Source: Mercenaria mercenaria
Lineage: Eukaryota > Mollusca > Bivalvia > Venerida > Veneridae
Length of the DNA: 64,000 nucleotides
Assembly: GCF_021730395.1 (NCBI RefSeq)
Contig: NC_069362.1
Span: 75,780,001-75,844,000 of the forward strand
Direction: 5' to 3'
In this document: piece after piece, positions 46,242 through 57,305 of the stretch
How the letters are laid out: each line of letters starts with the position of its first letter
How positions within the stretch are numbered: position 1 is the stretch's first letter
Position numbers and translations under genes: made by a program
Notes under the pieces: model-generated
Told to the model about the DNA's origin: nothing
Database searches by the model: none
The model's input: the letters and a program-made list of their open reading frames with translations, nothing else

Positions 46242-47883
46242 AGCTCACCTGTCACAAAGTGACAGGTGAGCTTTTGTGATCGCGCAGCGTCCGTCGTCCG
46301 TAGTCCGTGTGTGCGTAAACTTTAGCTTGTGACCACTGTAGAGGTCACATTTTTCATGGGATTTTTATGAAAATTGGTCAGAATGTTCACCTTGATGATA
46401 TCTAGGTCAAGTTCAAAACTGGGTCACGTGCGGTCAAAAACTAGGTCAGTAGGTCTAAAAATAGAAAAACCTTGTGACCTCTTTAGAGGCCATATATTTC
46501 ACAAGATCTTCATGAAAATTGGTCAGAATGTTCACCTTGATGATATCTAGGTCAAGTTCGAAACTGGGTCACGTGCCATCAAAAACTAGGTCAGTAGGTC
46601 AAATAATAGAAAAACCTTGTGACCTCTCTAAAGGCCATATTTTTCATGGGATCTGTATGAAAGTTGGTCTGAATGTTCATCTTGATGATATCTAGGTCAA
46701 GTTTGAAACTGGGTCATGTGCATTCAAAAACTAGGTCAGTAGGTCTAAAAATAGAAAAACCTTGTGACCTCTCTAGAGGCCATACTTGTGAATGGATCTT
46801 CATAAAAATTGGTGAGAATGTTCACCTTGATGATATCTAGGTCAAGTTCGAAAGTGGGTCATGTGTCTTCAAAAAGTAGGCCAGTAGGTCAAATAATGAA
46901 AAAACCTTGTGACCACTCTAGAGGCCATATTTTTCATGAGAGCTTCATGAAATTTGGTCAGAATGTTCATCTTGATGATATCTAGTTAAAATTTGAAACT
47001 GGGTCATGTGCGGTCCAAAACTAGGTCAGTAGGTCAAATAATAGAAAAACCTTGTGACCTCTGTAGAGGCCATATTTTTCATGGGATCTGCATGAAAATT
47101 GGTCAGAATGTTCAACTGGATGATATCAAGATTAAGTTTGAAACTGGGTCACATGCGGTCCAAAACTAGGTCATTAGGTCAGATAATAGAAAAACCTTGT
47201 GACCTTTTTAGAGGTCATATTTTTCATGGGATCTGCATGAAAATTGGTAAAAATGTTCATCTTGATGCTATCTAGGTCAAATTCAAAACTGGGTCACGTG
47301 CAGTTAAAAACTAGGTCACTAGGTCAAATAATAGAAAAACCTTGTGACCTCTGTAGAGGCCATATTTTTCATGGGATCTGCATGAAAATTAGTCAGAATG
47401 TTCACCTTGATGATATCTAGATCAAGTTCCAAACTGGGTCACGTGCGATCAAAAAATAGGTCAGTAGGTCAAATAATAGAAAAACCTTGTGACCGCTCTA
47501 GAGGCCATATTTTTCATGGGATCTGTATGAAAATTGGTCTGAATGTTCATCTTGATGATATCTGGGTCAACTGTGGTCAAAAACAAGGTCACTAAGTCTA
47601 AACATAGAAAACCCTTTGGACCTCTCTAGAGGCCATATTTTCCAATGGATCTTCATGAAAATTTGTGAGAATGTTCACCTTGATGATATCTAGGTCAAGT
47701 ACAAAACTGGGTCACATGCCTTTAAAAACTAGGTCATTATGTCAAATAATAGAAATACCTTGTGACCTCTCTAGAGGCCATATTTGCAGTGGATCTTCAT
47801 GAAAATTGGTCAGAATAAACAACATCATACTCAGTTCATGTGGGGACAGGTGAGCGATTCAGGACCATTATGGTCCTCTTGTT
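46242..47883 (+). mobile_element. HINE-like family G, complete copy
   Basis: This is the clearest example of the shared architecture. A perfect 13-bp stem, GCTCACCTGTCAC / GTGACAGGTGAGC (46243-46255 and 46259-46271), is followed by a TTTTGTGATCGCGCAGCG leader and CGTCCGTCGTCCG. About ten units of roughly 150 bp with CTTGATGATATCTAGGTCAA follow, then GGTGAGCGATTCAGG (inverted repeat of the 5' end) and the hairpin GGACCAT-T-ATGGTCC followed by TCTTGTT. Confidence 0.8.
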
Positions 47884-48655
47884 ACCAATATTTAACTTCT
47901 ATTTCCACCTATTTTATCATTTTTCAGTGTCATATATACATTCTATACCAAACTTGGTGGAAATGAATATGTTGAAAAATTTGAATGAAACTGTGGGCAA
48001 TTAGCTATTAAACTTTTTCATCTTAAACTACTGATCCCCTTGTTTTCGTTACATGTGGTATATCTACTATGCTTCTGTGTGTTAAAATGGGGATTGTTTA
48101 ATACTTCACTATACCTTATTTTCAGTCATTTAGTGAGAATATGAGCATCATAATTGTTTTATTAGCTCACCTGAGCTTTTGTGATCGCGCAGCGTCCGTC
48201 ATCCGTGCGTCAGTCCGTGCGTAAACTTTTGCTTGTGACCACTCTAGAGGTCACATTTTTGATGGGATCTGTATGAAAATCGGTCTGAATGTTCATCTTG
48301 ATGATATCTAGGTCAAGTTCCAAACTGGATCAACTGCGGTCAAAAACTAGGTCAGTAGGTCTAAAAATAGAAAAACCTTTTGACCTCTCTAGAGGCCATA
48401 TTTTTCATGGGATCTGTATGAAAGTTGGTCTGAATGTTCATCTTGATGATATCTAGGTCAAGTTCGAAACTGGGTCAACTGCGGTCAAAAACTAGGTCAG
48501 TAGGTCTAAAAATAGAAAAACCTTGTGACCTTTCTAGAGGCCATATTTTTCAATGGATCTTCATGAAAATTGGTGAGAATGTTCACCTTGATATCTAGGT
48601 CAAGGACAAAAGTGGGTCATGTTCCTTCTTAAACTAGGTCATTAGGTCAAATGAT

Positions 48656-50784
48656 CATACATGTGATAAGTTCAGATTCCCAAAACTGGAGGTTTGCCAT
48701 TTTTCAGCTGGAGTTGGGGTCTCAAAACTGGAGGTTTTTTATCACATAAATTAAGTGCGCGGACACAAAACTTAAAGAAAAAATCCAACATTTTAGGCCA
48801 CACAATAACGCATAAGTCTACAACAGAAGAAACAATCCTCATAACTCTTGATTTGAATTTTGACAGAGTTATGCCAGTTTTTAACTTACATTTTTTTTTT
48901 GTTAAAGTTTTACACAATGTCCAATATCTCTGTTACATTCAAAGCTATTGACTATTATGCCCCTTTTACTGGCAAAGTTTTAATTCAGAGTTGATCACTG
49001 AGAAAAGTCGAGCATGCTGTCTTACAGAAGCTCCCTCTTGTTCTAACTTTAAACTTTCTTAACCGAATAAATTTGTAGAAACAAAGTCTCAATTTAGGTC
49101 TGAAATGGTGGTGAACATTGCATTAACATTTTCAGTCTACTTGAGGACTGGTCTACTTGAGGACTGAAAAAAAACGAAGCTCTAAATTTGTCCGAACACA
49201 ACTCATAAATTATGTCAATTCCTTACCCCACCAACATTCTATAAAAATACTGATAATTAATGATTTTTGACATGAAAAACAGAAAACAGAAATGCAACAA
49301 CATGTATTTACCCTTACCAAAATAATGTAGATTGATGTTATCAAATAAATGAGTTTGTGTTTTCATCCAATTTTCAATGAAATAAGTCCGATTTTATTAG
49401 CAAATTAATTTGGTAAACATTGGAAGAAAATGGCGTAACTACATAAGGGGAAGTAACATTCATATTTTAAAAATAGTAGCCCGCCCACTTAGCTCAGTAG
49501 GTAAGAGCGTTGGTCTACGGATCGCGGGGTCGTGAGTTCGATCCTCGGGCGGGGCGTATGTTCTCCGTGACTATTTGATAAACGACATTGTGTCTGAAAT
49601 CATTAGTCCTCCACCTCTGATTCATGTGGGGAAGTTGGCAGTTACTTGCGGAGAACAGGTTTGTACTGGTACAGAATCCAGGAACACTGGTTAGGTTAAC
49701 TGCCCGCCGTTACATGACTGAAATACTGTTGAAAAACGGCGTTAAACCCAAAACAAACAAACAAACAAACAAATAAAAATAGTAATTGGTTGGTTTTTCC
49801 AACAATTATTTATGTGATTTTATTAATCTGAATAATCAAAAATTCATTTCAGCTGGGAATTATTTCTTATGACTGGGAGTTTTTTGCTTCAAACTGGTAA
49901 AAAATGGAGCCTAATTAGCATCGAGAATGGGCCGATATTCAGCAACGTGAGACAGATGGAAAAGGCCCTGCTTGTCAAATCCCTTATCAAAACAAACAAT
50001 TAAGGTTTAGCAGTATATCACAAAACAGCAGATATTTTTAGCGAATGAACAGCATCTTGACACACAACTTATCTGTCCAATACATGTTTTACTGATCTGT
50101 CCCAAGGAGTTGGATACTTAAAATATTCTAAATGAGTTGTCCCCCTTTAAATAAGACTGCCATTTGTAAAGAAATAAATGTAAACAATTGTCAAAATGAT
50201 GTTTTACCTAGTTATGTAAAGTTTAAACACTCGCACGATGTTGCAAATGCATCAAAACGAAGACATGTAACATCTTTTTAAAAATGGTGAGATTTTAAAG
50301 TCGCTGGATTGTCCAGAAGTGTGGCCCCTTCATGTAGTCCCTTTCCGGAATTCAATACATATATGAATAAATTGACATTGGTTTTGTACAATAATATAAA
50401 TGTTTTATATGCTGTTAATTTTCATGTAAAACAATGCTTTCTTTCTGTGATTTGATGACGTTCGAACTTTTTTCTCCGAAACATGGACCTATACCTTAAT
50501 GATCATGTTATCAAAATTCACCTGTGAAAAACAACTCTTTCCTCCAGCTACCTGTGTGTCAAACATTCAAATATGTATAATACACAACAGTCAGTGACAC
50601 TTTGCTTTACTGTGTAAACATGTTTGGCACTCATCGGTAATTATCAACCCAGTCATACTACTGATTTTTTTATTTATTTTTTTTTTTTGTGAAAAGCGGG
50701 AGAATTATGGTTTTGGTCGGGAGACGGGAGGCAAGGTGAAAAAATCGGGATTTTGACCCTCCTGCGCGGGAGATCACATGTATG
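48656..50784. mobile_element. 2.1-kb non-autonomous DNA transposon with 8-bp target duplication (hAT-like)
   Basis: The terminal inverted repeats are a perfect 12 bp, CATACATGTGAT. CAAATGAT lies on both sides (48648-48655 and 50785-50792), and taking out the element plus one copy restores the host repeat. An 8-bp duplication points to the hAT (or P) class. No transposase is visible. The interior holds a hairpin-element 3' remnant (about 48985-49040, ending CTCTTGTT) and a full SINE. Confidence 0.75.
49479..49773 (+). mobile_element. Full-length tRNA-derived SINE with (CAAA)n tail
   Basis: The head is tRNA-like: an A-box region TTAGCTCAGTAGGTAAGAGC, an anticodon-loop-like CTACGGA (arginine ACG type) and a B box GGTCGTGAGTTCGATCC. 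The body contains TGCGGAGAACAGGTTTGTAC and ends with TGAAATACTGTTGAAAAACG, GTTAAACCC and (CAAA)n. An 11-bp target duplication TAAAAATAGTA flanks it (49468-49478 and 49774-49784). From memory the body resembles the Meta-domain SINEs (RUDI type) of bivalves. The anticodon stem is not paired, so it is not a working tRNA gene. Confidence 0.85.
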
Positions 50785-51189
50785 CAAATGATAGAAAAAC
50801 CTTGTGACCTCTTTAGAGGTCATATTTTTCAATGGATCTTCATGAAAATTGGTCAGAATTTTTGTCTTGATGATATCTAGGTCGAGTTCAAAGCTGGGTC
50901 ACATGTGCTCAAAAACTAGGTCACTTTGTCAAATAATAGAAAAAACGACATCATACTCAGTTCAAAACTGGGGACAGGTGAGCGATTCAGGACCATCATG
51001 GTCCTCTTGTATTGAAAAACACATGTTACATTTTTATGGTAGATTTAGGATTAACAAGAAAATTATTATTTGATCCCATTGGTGGCAAGAAATCAATCCC
51101 ATAATTGGAATGCAATGCAGTTGAAATAGAAATGTATTTCTTAGGTAGCCTTTTCAGTATCTAAGTTATAAATAATTTTGACTCTCATT

Positions 51190-52366
51190 AGCTCTGATGA
51201 TGGTGGGCTATTCCAATCACTCTGCGTCTGTCGTCCGTCCTGCCGTCCGCCCTTCCGTCCGTTAACAATTTCTTGTTACCGCATCTCCTCAGAAACTACT
51301 GGTGGGATTTTGACCAAACTTTGTCAGAATAATGTATTGGTACCCTAGTTGTGTCCCCCTGAAAATCAGACTGATTCAACAATTTTTGAGTGAGTTATGG
51401 CCCTTTGTTTATTTTTTATAATTTACATAGATTTATATAGGGAAAAACTTTGAAAATCTTTTCGTCCAAAACCATAAGGCCTAGGACTTTGATATTTGGT
51501 ATGTAGCATCATCTAGCGGTCGTCTACCAAAATTATCCAAATTATTTCCCTGGGGTCAAATATGGCCCCGCTCTGGGGTCACATGGTTTAATTATATAGA
51601 CTTATATTGGGAAAAACTTTAAAAATCTTTTTGTCATAACCTACAGCAATTATATTTGGACCTTATGTATAGTTTTGATTGGCTAGATAAACGTTGACAT
51701 GAGTTGACCTTGATCTTTTATCTAATGACCTACTTTCACATTTCTGTAGCTACAGTCTTCAAATTTGGATCACATGCATAGGTTTGTGTACCGAAATAAA
51801 CTTTGACCTTGACATTGACTTAATGACCTACTTTCACATTTAGTTTGGACCACATGCATAGTTTTGTGTTCCAAAATGAAATTTGACCTAATGATCTACT
51901 TTCACATTTCTCAAGCTACAGCCTTCAAATTTGGACCACATGCATAGTTTATGTACCGAAATGAACTTTGCCTTGAAATTGACCTAGTGACCTACTTTCA
52001 TGTTTCTCAAGTTACAGGCTTCATATTTCAACCACATGCATAGTTTTGTGTTCTGAATTAAAATTTGACCTTGATTTTTACCTAGTACCTACTTTCACAT
52101 TTCTCAAGCTACAGCCTTCAGATTTGAAGCACATGCATAGTTTTGTGTACAGAAATAAACTTTGACTTTGAAATTGACCTAGTGACCTACTTTCACATTT
52201 CTCAAGCTACAGCTTCAAATTTGGACCACATGCATGGACCACATGCACAGTTTTGTGTTCAGAAATGAACTTTGACCTTGATTTCGACCTTGATCTAAAT
52301 TTGAAAATTGGAACATTTAAAAATGGCTCAATGGTGGGCACCACAATCACTCTGTGATCTCTTGTT
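51190..52366 (+). mobile_element. HINE-like family H
   Basis: It starts AGCTCTGATGATGGTGGGC with a CGTCCGTCC-type leader. The core begins with long units and then six to seven shorter ones of about 110-125 bp (CAAGCTACAGCCTTCAAATT, GGACCACATGCATAG, GACCTAGTGACCTACTTTC). The end repeats GGTGGGC and AATCACTCTG of the leader and closes with ATCAC-TCT-GTGAT and CTCTTGTT (52359-52366). Confidence 0.65.
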
Positions 52367-53329
52367 TGAAAAAAAAGATGAGTTATTGTCATTTAGGTCT
52401 GCTTTTCTCCTACACTATCAAAGCTATTGCTTTAAAACTTGCAACACTTGTTCACCATCAAAAGCTGACTCTGTACAGCAAGAAACATAACTCCATCCTG
52501 CTTTTTGCAAGAATTATGGCCCCTTTTGGACTTATAAAATTTTATATCAGATATATTGGTTAAGTTTTGTGTTTAGGTCAGCGGCTTTCTCCTAAACTAT
52601 CAAAGCTATTGCTTTAAAATTTGCAACACTTGTTCACCATAAAAAGCTGACTCTGTACAGCAAGAAACATAACTCCATCCTGCTTTTTGCAAGAATTATG
52701 GCCCCTTTTGGAATAAGAAAATATCAGATATATTGGTTAAGTTTTGTGTTTCGGTCAGCGGCTTTCCCCTAAACTATAAAAGCTATTGCTTTGAAACTTG
52801 TCACACTTGTTCACCATCATAAGCTGACTCTATACAGCAAGAAACATAACTCTAACCTGCTTTTAGCAAGAACTATGACCGCTTTTGGTCTTAGAAAATC
52901 AGATTTCTTGGTTAAGTTTTGTGTTTAGGGCAGCGGCTTTCTCCTAAACTATCAAAGCTATTGCTTTAAACCTTGTAAAACTTGTTCACCATCAAAAGCT
53001 GACTCAGTACAGCAAGAAACATAACTCCATCCTGCTTTTTGCAAGAATTATGGCCCCTTTTGGACTTAGAAAATATCAGATATATTGGTTAAGTTTTGCG
53101 TTTAGGTCAACTTTTCTCCTTAACGGTCAAAGCTATTGCTTTAAAACTTGGAGCAGTTATTCACTATTAAAAGCTGACTCTGCACAAGAAGCATCATAAC
53201 TGTACATTGCTTTTTGCAAGAATTATGGCCCCTTTTGGACTTAGAAATCATAGGTAGGACAATATTTCTATTATACAGAGACAAAAAAAATCAAATGAGT
53301 GTCTGCACCCTCAAGGTAGTGCTCTTGTT
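52367..53329 (+). mobile_element. HINE-like family B, copy 3 (5'-truncated)
   Basis: It starts inside the family B leader (TGAAAAAAAAGATGAGTTAT), directly after the last base of the family H element, and has about five units and a 3' end GGTAGTGCTCTTGTT. The lost 5' subterminal repeat and the tight junction suggest that family H inserted into, or replaced, its 5' end. Confidence 0.65.
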
Positions 53330-54405
53330 TAAATTTAAGCATTAAGTTCAGGTCTGTTTGACAGGTTTTGCATCCTTCAGATAATAGGCATTAATATTAA
53401 ATTTTTCATTAACAGGTAGTTGCATATTTCTTACAGTCATTAACTAACTTCTGCCGTCTTGAATTTAGAATGACCTCTAGTTTAGAAGTGAAAAGGTTGC
53501 TGACCAAAACTTTCAAATCTAACTGGCCTGTAGCACCAAAACAGTGCAGAATGCAAGACCCAGTCAAACAAAAAGCCGTATAAAGAAGTGCTACTAAAAT
53601 ATGGAAATGAACAAAGTAGATACTTCACTTGTAGTATTGTGAATTTCCAGTAACATTCATAGATCCTTTTGAATATTATTTTGAAAATTCATGAAGTGGA
53701 AAAATTATTCTAAAGTATCTTATTAATTACCAGCAGAATTATCTCTCTGAATAGAATTAAATTGATCTCAAAATCTGTTTTCAAAACTGACCACTGAATT
53801 AGTTGAAAAAATGCATGTTGTCATTTTGGGCATACATAATAGTAGTTCAAGATTTTATCTATGTATGCTGTACAAAACTGCCTAAAATTGTAAGGTAAGA
53901 CTAAGACATGGTGTGGACAAGATTTAGCAATGATCGAAAGAGTCTATTTAGAGATTGTCCAAATTTAATAGAGATTTAATTTTCTTACACTGGAATCGAT
54001 GAAATCTTACGGAAAATGCTAATTTGAGTTCTTTCAAAGATGTTTCAGATGTTGGTTGCAATTGAACAAGATCAGATCCCATAATTCTTGCATGAATTCG
54101 GACATTATACCAAATCCATTTTACTGACAATTATGGAATAGCACAGCATGATTAAGTTGTGAAACAAATTATTAACATAGATATATAAATAAGAAAACAA
54201 TAAACTGTAGGACAATCTATAAGATGAAAGAAACTCATATTTTTGTATATATAAGTAACCCCGTATAATGATATCCCTTATGAGATGAGGCTAGTTAAAT
54301 GCATCATGTGTTGAAAAAGAATTGTCAAAGTCAAGTTGACAGTATACTTAATACCTTAGTATATAATTCTGTGAGGGGCCATCGTGTGGAGCATGTGTTT
54401 ATGCT
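53330..54405. other. Intergenic, no feature seen
   Basis: AT-rich with no repeat. A short plus frame at about 53471-53580 (MTSSLEVKRLLTK type, preceded by TTGAATTTAG) might be a terminal exon but is too short to call. Confidence 0.35.
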
Positions 54406-55010
54406 TCCGCATTTATGTGGGGGGCATAAAGTGTTGCTGCTGTTCATACGTCCATCTGTCTGTATGTCCCAAAATCTTGTGTGTCGAACTCCTCCCACAC
54501 TATTAGTCTGATTTTCTTCAAACTTATACAGATGGACAAGCTTTATGTGCAGATGATATAAAGGAAGGAACTTTTGCTGTGACTATTTTTACTGCAGTTA
54601 TGGCCCTTTTATAGTTTGGGTATAAAGAATATAGAGAAAAATCTTGTGTGTTCAACTACTCCCAACTCCTCCCAAACTATTAGCCTGATTTGCTTCAAAC
54701 TTTTACAGATGGACACGCTTGATTTGCAGATGACCATAAAGGAAGGAACTTTTGCTGTGACTATTTTTACTGCAGTTATGGACCTTTTATAGTTTTGGTA
54801 TAAAGAATATAGAGAAAAATCTTGTGTGTCCAAATACTCCCAACTCCTCCCAAACTATTAGCCTGATTTGCTTCAAACTTTTACAGATGGACACGCTTGA
54901 TGTGCAGATGACCTCAAAGGAAGGAAATTTTGCTGTGACTATTTTAACTGCAGTTATGGCCCTTTGATATGTTTGCTATACAGAAATGTGGCAATTTTTC
55001 CTTTCTTTAT
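54405..55010 (+). repeat. Tandem-unit element, family I
   Basis: The leader has GGGGGGCATAAAG and CGTCCATCTGTCTG, then three units of about 185 bp with CTCCTCCCAAACTATTAGCC, TTTTACAGATGGACACGC and CAGTTATGGCCCTTTT. No 3' terminus was found. Confidence 0.55.
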
Positions 55011-55538
55011 TTCACAAAATAGGCCATAGTGAAGAAATTTGGTTTGGTCAACTCCTCGTACACCTTTTGAACGAATAGATTCAAACTTGCTCAGATGCAC
55101 AACCTTATCTGAAACAATTTATATTTCTGTTTAAATGAAACAGTATTGAGAAACATGTGCTTTTATATTTAGGTGGCTGATTGAATTTTTGACAAGATAT
55201 GACAAAATATTTCCAAAGCAAAGGGTCATCTATTTAAACTACTAACTTGTCTGGTACACCTGGATATTTCAGTAAAACTATTACTCATGCCATATGTTTT
55301 GTTTTAGTAAAACTTTTTTAATAATAAAGCATTTTTCAGTAAAACTACTTGTTTGATATGCTCGGTTTTCAGTAAAACTACTTGTGGGATATACTCAAGT
55401 TTTCAGTAAAACTACCTGTGTGTGATATGCTCAGTTTTCGGTAAAACTACTTGTGGGATATGCTCAGTTTTCAGTAAAACTACTTGTTTGATCTGCTGTG
55501 TTTTCAGTAAAACTACTTGTGGAATATGCTCAGTTTTT

Positions 55539-56026
55539 AGCTCGACTATTCGAAGAATAGGGGAGCTATCCTACTTGCCCCGGCGTCGGCGTGAGCGTCA
55601 CACAAATGTTAAAGTTTGCGTACCACCCCAAATATTTTCAAAGTCCATTGAGATATTGCTTTCATATTTTGCATACTTGTTTACCATCATGACCCCAGTC
55701 TGTGAAAAAGAGGAGGCAACTCTTTCAAGCATTTTGACTGAATTGTGGCCCCTTTTCGACTTAGAATAAATGTTAAAGTTTGCGTACCACCCCAAATATT
55801 TTCAAAGTCCATTGAGATATTGCTTTCATATTTTGCATACTTGTTTACCATCATGACCCTAGTCTGTAAAAAGGAGGAGGCAACTCTTTCAAGCATTTTG
55901 ACTGAATTATGGCCCCTTTTCAACGTAGAATATGCTTATTGTAATGTTAAAGTTTTACTCATTGCTTATATTATACCATCAAGCACTGAGAATAGTCGAG
56001 CGCACTGTCCACTGACAGCTCTTGTT
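55539..56026 (+). mobile_element. HINE-like element inserted in the minisatellite
   Basis: 5' end: AGCTCGACTATTCGAAGAAT, containing a CTATTC/GAATAG stem. The core is two units of about 165 bp (GTTAAAGTTTGCGTACCACC). 3' end: GAATAGTCGAGCG, the inverse of the 5' end, then CTGTC-CACT-GACAG and CTCTTGTT (56019-56026). The minisatellite resumes at the next base, so both ends are precisely defined. Confidence 0.8.
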
Positions 56027-56849
56027 GGTAAAACTAGTTGTGGGATATGCTCATTTTTCAGTAAAACTGCTTGTTTGATCTGCTGTGTTTTCAGTAAAAC
56101 TACTTGCGGGATATGCTCAGTTTTTGGTAAAACTACTTGTTTGATCTGCTCAGTTTTCATTAAAACTATGTGTGGGATATGCTCAGTTTTCAGTAAAACT
56201 ACTTGTGTGATATGAACAGTTTTCGGTAAAACTACTAGTCTTGTGTGATATGCACAGTTTTCAGTAAAACTACTTGTGTGATATGCACAGTTTTCGGTAA
56301 AACTACTTGTGGGATATGCTCAGTTTTCAGTAAAACTACTTGTTTGATATGAACAGTTTTCGGTAAAACTACTTTTGTGATATGCACAGTTTTCGGTAAA
56401 ACTACTTTTGTGATATGCACAGTTTTCCGTAAAACTACTTGTGTGATATGCTCAGTTTTCAGTAAAACTACTTGTGTGATATGTGATATGCTGTTTTCAG
56501 TAAAACTACTTGTGGGATATGCTCAGTTTTCAGTAAAACTAAGTATGGAATATGCTCAGTTTTCAGTAAAACTACTTGTGTGATATGCTCAGTTTTCAGT
56601 AAAACTAATTGTGTAATATGCTCTGTTGGTCCATAAAACTACTTTTGTGATATGCACAGATTTCGGTAAAACTACTTGTGTGATATGCTCAGTTTTCAGT
56701 TAAACTTCTTGTGTGATATGCACAGTTTTAAGTAAAACTATGTATTTGTTATGCTGTTTTCAGTAAAACTACTTGTGGGATATGCTTGAAGTTTTCAGTA
56801 AAACTAAGTATGGGGTATGCTCAGTTTTCAGTAAAACTACTTGTGTGAT

Positions 56850-57305
56850 CAGAGTTCCCACTCACGTAAAATACTACGTAAATCACGTTATAAAAATAAA
56901 ATTCACGCAAGTAATTTTTACCCAGTGCGAAATCGCACGCGTACGAAACTGGTGGGGACGAATCCGCTAAACTGGAATCCCACGCTATGTGTACAAAAAT
57001 AAACCTTGGAAATACTGCCGCAGTGCGTCATCTGCGAATCGATTGGCTTACAGCTCTCTGACGTCAAAAAATGTAGACGGGTTGTATCTTTTAACGCATT
57101 GGTAAATGAATGTACACTTATTAAACTGTTACCGATCTACATCCGAGTCCCCGGAAACTGTCTCATCTGCAAGAATGTCGCAGTCGAAGCTTTCGGCGTT
57201 TGGCTTCACGGCAAATTTCATACCCCCAAAATTTGTGTTTTACCCCCAGTTTTTGTACCCAGGGGGTAAGTTTACCCCTGAAAAAGAATCTGAGTGGGAA
57301 CACTG
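56850..57305. mobile_element. 456-bp TIR element in the minisatellite (hAT-like)
   Basis: The ends read CAGAGTTCCCACTCA and, on the other strand, CAGTGTTCCCACTCA. GTGAT flanks both sides (56845-56849 and 57306-57310). The interior is less AT-rich than the surroundings and has a CCCCC/GGGGG-rich right part; no transposase. Open frames within it are not supported as genes. Confidence 0.7.

Larger units (their letters stand above)
48174..51010 (+). mobile_element. HINE-like family G copy split by a DNA transposon
   Basis: The left part is 48174-48655: AGCTCACCTGAGC 5' end, GATCGCGCAGCG leader and three units. The right part is 50785-51010: the last unit, GGTGAGCGATTCAGG and the hairpin GGACCAT-C-ATGGTCC followed by TCTTGT. 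The 2129 bp between them are a later insertion with an 8-bp target duplication. Confidence 0.75.

Noticed and set aside
49479-49556. Functional tRNA-Arg gene
   Set aside because: The A and B boxes are good, but the anticodon stem does not pair, and the sequence continues into a SINE body with tail and target duplication.
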